A DNA stretch of 8,975 nt from the NCBI GenBank assembly GCA_034370465.1, contig JAXMLA010000238.1:1-8975 (forward strand). The letters are read 5' to 3'. The DNA is from UBA2197 sp034370465 (GTDB lineage Bacteria; Desulfobacterota; Desulfuromonadia; Desulfuromonadales; UBA2197). The notes below the pieces were generated by a model. It saw only the letters and a list, made by a program, of their open reading frames with translations, was not told the origin of the DNA and did not search any database. Numbering within the stretch: the first letter of the stretch is position 1; every line of letters begins with the position of its first letter. Positions 5,937 to 8,975 of the stretch are shown one piece after another. A program made the translations under genes and the position numbers.

Positions 5937-5987
5937 GTAGGAACGAGCTCCAGTTCGCGATCATCGCAGGCTGGAGCCAGCTCCTAC
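5937..5987. repeat. REP-like inverted pair (BIME-like) upstream of the export genes
   Basis: Two 24-bp elements face each other, 5937-5960 on plus and 5964-5987 on minus, separated by TCA. Each starts GTAGGA, shares GCTCCAG in the middle and ends GCGA; 18 of 24 positions agree. The 5' GTAG tetranucleotide followed by an imperfect palindrome (CTGGCTCCAG in the minus copy) is typical of REP elements mobilised by RAYT (TnpA-REP) transposases. The pair lies in the 107-bp gap between the beta-barrel stop (6010) and the short export start (5902). It would form a stable structure in the operon mRNA and may limit transcription or protect the 3' end of the upstream message. No RAYT gene is in the window. 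Confidence 0.7.
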
Positions 5988-6009
5988 GTTTCACTATTAA
6001 CCCTGGCCG

Positions 6010-7359
6010 TCAGAGTGCCGCTACTGCCCGCACAAAGACGGTATTGCTTCGGTAATCCTCACTGTCAAAGTTGGAATCGCGCTCCCGGTATTCATAGCCG
6101 AGGCTTAAATTCAGCCAGGTGAGCGGCGAAAAGCCGAGAGTGGCACGCCCGCCGAATTCATCGAGATAATAGTTCGTGGCGATCCTGTTGCCGATGATCA
6201 CCGTGCCGTCGTACTCGTTGCGATTAAAGAAAAGACTGCCATCGACCCGCCATTTTGCCGTCATCCGCTGCCGATAGCCGAGCAGGACTCGATGCGAAAG
6301 GATACTTTGTGCCCCGATCTGGTCGGTTTCGAGGATGCGCCGCGTCCCTTGCAGATAGAAAGAGGTCTTCGGAGTGAAGAAATAATCGAGCTGCGCCTCG
6401 GCGAGGAGATCATCGTTTTCCGTTGTGTCGTCGTCCCGCATGCCGTAACCGACCTTGAAGCGTCCGCGGGTATTGGCGCTGGTCTGCATCTGAACGCCGA
6501 GATAATAATTGTTGTGACGGCTGTCGAGGTTGCCGCCCTCGTCATAATCGATTTTGATGTATTCGCCTTGAACAAAGACAGCGGTCTTGGGTGTCGCTTG
6601 AAAAAAGAGATAGCCAGAGTAACTGTCGTCGCTACGTTCACGATAACTGTTACTGGCGGCGGCATAATCGAGAGCATAGCGGCCATAATCGGCCCGCAGC
6701 AGCACCTTTGGCGATAAACGGCTGACAAGAATGGCATTGAAGAGATTGGCGTCAAAGGTGTCGAGGACGCGATCCGCTTTGCCACCGGTGCCATAGGGGT
6801 CGCTGTTCCGTTCGAAAACATCGACAATCTCCAGCGACGTGCCCCCGCGCGCGCTGAATTTGAGCATCGCTTGCGCCCGGTGATCGACCCGGTCTTCGTC
6901 GTCGTAGCGATCATATCGGAAGATATTGGCCTGATACTGGAGGTACGCCTGGATGCGGCGTTCTCTTTCAGCGGTAAAGCGGCTGAGGCTCAAGCCGCCC
7001 GGCGCAGTATTCGAAGTGCCGATCTCCGGGGCCCGTTGATTGCGGGCCGGAAGTGCCAGCCACAGGCCGGGTGCAATGACAAGATAGCGATCTGACAGTT
7101 CGTTGCTTGTCGTGCGAAACAGGTTGCTGGTGTAAAAGCTGCTGACCGAAAGGAAGGGATGGATATAGCCGGTTCTGCCGCCCAAAAGGTCTGTAGAGGT
7201 CAGCGGTTGGCTGCCGGGGGGAGAGATAGGCGCTTCTTGCGGCGCGGCGAAAAGGATCGATTCCGGCGGCTCGCTCGTCTCCGGCAGGGGCTCCTCTCCC
7301 CACGCCAATCCGCACAAAAAGGTCAGGGTCAAAGCAGTTACCAAACAATTCCACCGCAT
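6010..7359 (-). CDS. outer-membrane beta-barrel protein of EPS operon (BBP2/EpsL-like)
   Basis: This 449-residue protein has a signal peptide (residues 1-21, MRWNCLVTALTLTFLCGLAWG). A Pro/Glu-rich linker (22-57) follows, then a long region of alternating aromatic/polar strands beginning YIHPFLSVSSFYTSNLFRT (65-83) and ending in strands such as LNLSLGYEYRERDSNF. This is the pattern of the putative beta-barrel families (BBP2-type, EpsL-like) found in exopolysaccharide operons of Geobacter-like bacteria and exosortase loci. It is predicted to lie in the outer membrane and may offer the polymer exit pore, because the neighbouring export proteins lack Wza's C-terminal pore helix. The last residue is Leu (VRAVAAL), not the usual Phe/Trp of barrel C-termini. 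The start at 7359 is set by an AAGGAGGAG 5-6 nt upstream and by the signal peptide; an upstream in-frame start at 7392 lies inside the previous gene. The gap to the dehydratase gene is 13 bp. Confidence 0.82.
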   Translation of the reverse strand: MRWNCLVTALTLTFLCGLAWGEEPLPETSEPPESILFAAPQEAPISPPGSQPLTSTDLLGGRTGYIHPFLSVSSFYTSNLFRTTSNELSDRYLVIAPGLWLALPARNQRAPEIGTSNTAPGGLSLSRFTAERERRIQAYLQYQANIFRYDRYDDEDRVDHRAQAMLKFSARGGTSLEIVDVFERNSDPYGTGGKADRVLDTFDANLFNAILVSRLSPKVLLRADYGRYALDYAAASNSYRERSDDSYSGYLFFQATPKTAVFVQGEYIKIDYDEGGNLDSRHNNYYLGVQMQTSANTRGRFKVGYGMRDDDTTENDDLLAEAQLDYFFTPKTSFYLQGTRRILETDQIGAQSILSHRVLLGYRQRMTAKWRVDGSLFFNRNEYDGTVIIGNRIATNYYLDEFGGRATLGFSPLTWLNLSLGYEYRERDSNFDSEDYRSNTVFVRAVAAL

Positions 7360-7364
7360 AAATT

Positions 7365-7373
7365 CTCCTCCTT
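7365..7373 (-). promoter_or_regulatory. ribosome binding site of the beta-barrel gene overlapping the dehydratase stop
   Basis: AAGGAGGAG on the minus strand begins on the last base of the dehydratase TGA stop and ends 5 nt before ATG 7359. It decides the start and suggests translational coupling of the two genes. Confidence 0.8.
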
Positions 7374-8975
7374 CAAGCCGATTCCGCGGCAACCTGAGAA
7401 ATATGGATCACCGGTGACCGGACAGCATTGATCCGGGAGACGGGGAGCGCCTGGTTGCTGTTTGCCGTGTGATACTCCGGTACCAGGGCACGAATAAGTC
7501 TGATGACCTGCTCGCTGGCCATCGCTGTGCAGGCTTGATCGAGCCGATCGAGCTGCAGGTTGAGCTCGGCGAGATTGTGATGGCGGGCCCGGGCGACACA
7601 AATCTTGTCGTGACTGGTCGGCATGATCCCCTCTTCGTCGAGCAACAGTTCTTCGTGCAACTTTTCCCCGGGGCGCAGGCCGGTAAAGACCAGATCGATA
7701 TCCTTGTAGGGGGTCAGTCCCGACAGTCGGATCAATTCCTCCGCGAGTTGGACGATCCGGACCGGTTCGCCCATGTTCAGAACAAAAATTTCCCCACCGT
7801 GCCCCATGCTCCCCGCCTGAAGGACGAGCTGCACGGCTTCCGGGATGGTCATGAAATAACGCGTCACCTCGGGATCGGTCACGGTGACCGGGCCGCCCTT
7901 GAGGATTTGATGCTGGAAGATCGGCACGACACTGCCGTTACTGCCGAGGACGTTGCCAAAGCGGACGGTGACAATGCTGGTCCGGCTGCGGTTGGCCATG
8001 GCCTGGACATAGATTTCCGCAGCGCGTTTGCTGGCGCCCATGATGTTGGTCGGATTCACCGCTTTATCCGTCGAGATCATGACAAAGTGGTCGACGTCGT
8101 AGCGGTCGGCGGCGTTGACAAGATTACGGCTGCCGATCACGTTGTTCTTGACCGCTGCCACCGGATTGCATTCCGACATCGGCACATGTTTGTACGCGGC
8201 GGCATGGAAGACGACTTCGGGCCGGAAGCGGTCGAAGACGAAATCGACTTTGGCAGCGTCGCGGATATCGCTCAGGCTGGGAATAAACTCCACGCCGGGG
8301 AATGTACTTTTCAGCTCCCGCTCGACATCGAAGAGGGGGGTTTCGGCCTGATCGAAGAGGACGACCGAGGCAGCGCCAAATCTGGCCACCTGCCGGCAGA
8401 TTTCCTGACCGATACTGCCGGCGGCACCGGTAATCAGCACCCGTTTCCCGCCGATATATTCCTGAATATTGTTCACATCGAGATGAACAGAGGGCCGTCC
8501 GAGCAGGTCCTCCAGTTTAACGTCGCGGACATGCTGGATAGAGACGTCTTCATTGAGAATCTCGCAGACATTCGGCAGGATTTTAGAGGTCACACCGTAT
8601 TTTCTGCAGGTGGCGACAATGTGGCGCAGTTCTTTGAGATCAAGCGCCGGATTAGCCAGAATCACCTGATCGATCGACGCGCGCCGCAGCAAGTCGCCCA
8701 ATCCCTCGATGTCGGATAAAACCTGAACGCCTTGAAACGAGTGCCGCAGGCGACTGCTGTCCTGATCGACCAGCCCGACCACTTCACCGTTCATCCTGGG
8801 ACTCTGGCGAATCTCGCGGATGATGGTCTGGGCCACCGCGCCGGAGCCGACAACGACGATTCGCTTCATCTCTTCATTGCAGCTTTTGCTGTAGGTACAG
8901 ACAAGTTCCCGGCCAAGACGGACTGAGACGCGCATCCCGCTCATTAACAGGAAGCAGAGGACGCCATCGAGGACC
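7373..8975 (-). CDS. membrane-anchored nucleotide-sugar 4,6-dehydratase (WbpM/CapD/PglF-type), 5' end outside window
   Basis: Makes a UDP-4-keto-6-deoxy-HexNAc, probably from UDP-GlcNAc, as precursor for a modified EPS sugar at the inner membrane. The frame is open to the window edge: the 10 codons before ATG 8944 read VLDGVLCFLL, the end of a membrane helix, so the ATG at 8944 is internal and the normal N-terminal membrane bundle lies outside. Numbering from that Met, the linker is MSGMRVSVRLGRELV. The first nucleotide-binding fold (27-150) has VVGSGAVAQ. The catalytic SDR domain (165-440) has ITGAAGSIGQ (171-180, GxxGxxG), the NAD-site HAAAYKHVP (247-255), the catalytic segment STDKAVNPTNIMGASKRAAE (291-310), RFGNVLGSNGSVVP (328-341) and LRPGEKLHEEL (423-433). 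Met302 replaces the catalytic Tyr, giving the Ser-Met-Lys triad of the large WbpM-type enzymes, unlike the Tyr of FlaA1/PseB. It precedes the beta-barrel gene by 13 bp. Confidence 0.95.
   Translation of the reverse strand, partial: VLDGVLCFLLMSGMRVSVRLGRELVCTYSKSCNEEMKRIVVVGSGAVAQTIIREIRQSPRMNGEVVGLVDQDSSRLRHSFQGVQVLSDIEGLGDLLRRASIDQVILANPALDLKELRHIVATCRKYGVTSKILPNVCEILNEDVSIQHVRDVKLEDLLGRPSVHLDVNNIQEYIGGKRVLITGAAGSIGQEICRQVARFGAASVVLFDQAETPLFDVERELKSTFPGVEFIPSLSDIRDAAKVDFVFDRFRPEVVFHAAAYKHVPMSECNPVAAVKNNVIGSRNLVNAADRYDVDHFVMISTDKAVNPTNIMGASKRAAEIYVQAMANRSRTSIVTVRFGNVLGSNGSVVPIFQHQILKGGPVTVTDPEVTRYFMTIPEAVQLVLQAGSMGHGGEIFVLNMGEPVRIVQLAEELIRLSGLTPYKDIDLVFTGLRPGEKLHEELLLDEEGIMPTSHDKICVARARHHNLAELNLQLDRLDQACTAMASEQVIRLIRALVPEYHTANSNQALPVSRINAVRSPVIHISQVAAESA

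Noticed and set aside
7360..7392. Upstream start of the beta-barrel protein at 7392, overlapping the dehydratase gene
   Set aside because: The additional residues are non-hydrophobic and precede the signal peptide; the AAGGAGGAG site points to ATG 7359.
7469..8719. Long open frame (416 codons) on the plus strand opposite the dehydratase gene
   Set aside because: It lies wholly antisense to a strongly conserved gene, has a His/Asp/Gly-rich shadow composition, no recognisable domain and no supporting ribosome site. It is a by-product of codon bias.

Overview
The window suggests a Gram-negative deltaproteobacterium of the Desulfuromonadales (Geobacter/Desulfuromonas-like). The grounds are a DUF3373-type outer-membrane protein beside a small periplasmic c-type cytochrome and a rhodanese-like lipoprotein, combined with an exopolysaccharide (EPS) export operon of the kind common in that order. 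This is inferred from protein families and moderately high GC, not from a database match. Every gene I can support lies on the minus strand, so transcription runs from high to low coordinates. There are no tRNA, rRNA, CRISPR or transposase genes.

Region 8975 to about 2200 is an EPS assembly and export operon, in transcription order. First is a membrane-anchored UDP-GlcNAc-type nucleotide-sugar 4,6-dehydratase whose 5' end lies beyond the window edge. An outer-membrane beta-barrel protein follows after a 13-bp gap. Next come two tandem paralogous Wza-type polysaccharide export proteins: a short copy with one SLBB domain and a long copy with two. Last is a Wzc-type co-polymerase/tyrosine autokinase. 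The dehydratase would supply a deoxy-keto sugar precursor at the inner membrane. The Wzc-like protein would control chain length and assembly, and the export proteins with the beta-barrel would form the periplasmic and outer-membrane exit path. No glycosyltransferase, flippase, polymerase or exosortase is in the window; they would be expected upstream.

Region 2156 to 1188 holds a rhodanese-like lipoprotein with two rhodanese folds and no catalytic cysteine, 44 bp after the kinase gene. It may be the last gene of the EPS operon. A strong hairpin follows it.

Region 1187 to 924 is a 264-bp gene-free stretch with the hairpin and a very AT-rich part that probably carries a promoter. Region 923 to 1 holds a monoheme cytochrome c and the N-terminal 187 residues of a DUF3373-type outer-membrane protein, which form a second transcription unit. 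The lipoprotein, cytochrome and barrel set resembles the composition of outer-membrane electron-conduit clusters of Geobacter.

The points most worth a second look are the tandem export paralogues that differ by exactly one 88-residue SLBB module, a REP-like inverted pair placed inside the operon, a 20-bp near-palindrome between the paralogues, and the cysteine-less rhodanese lipoprotein next to cytochrome/porin genes.
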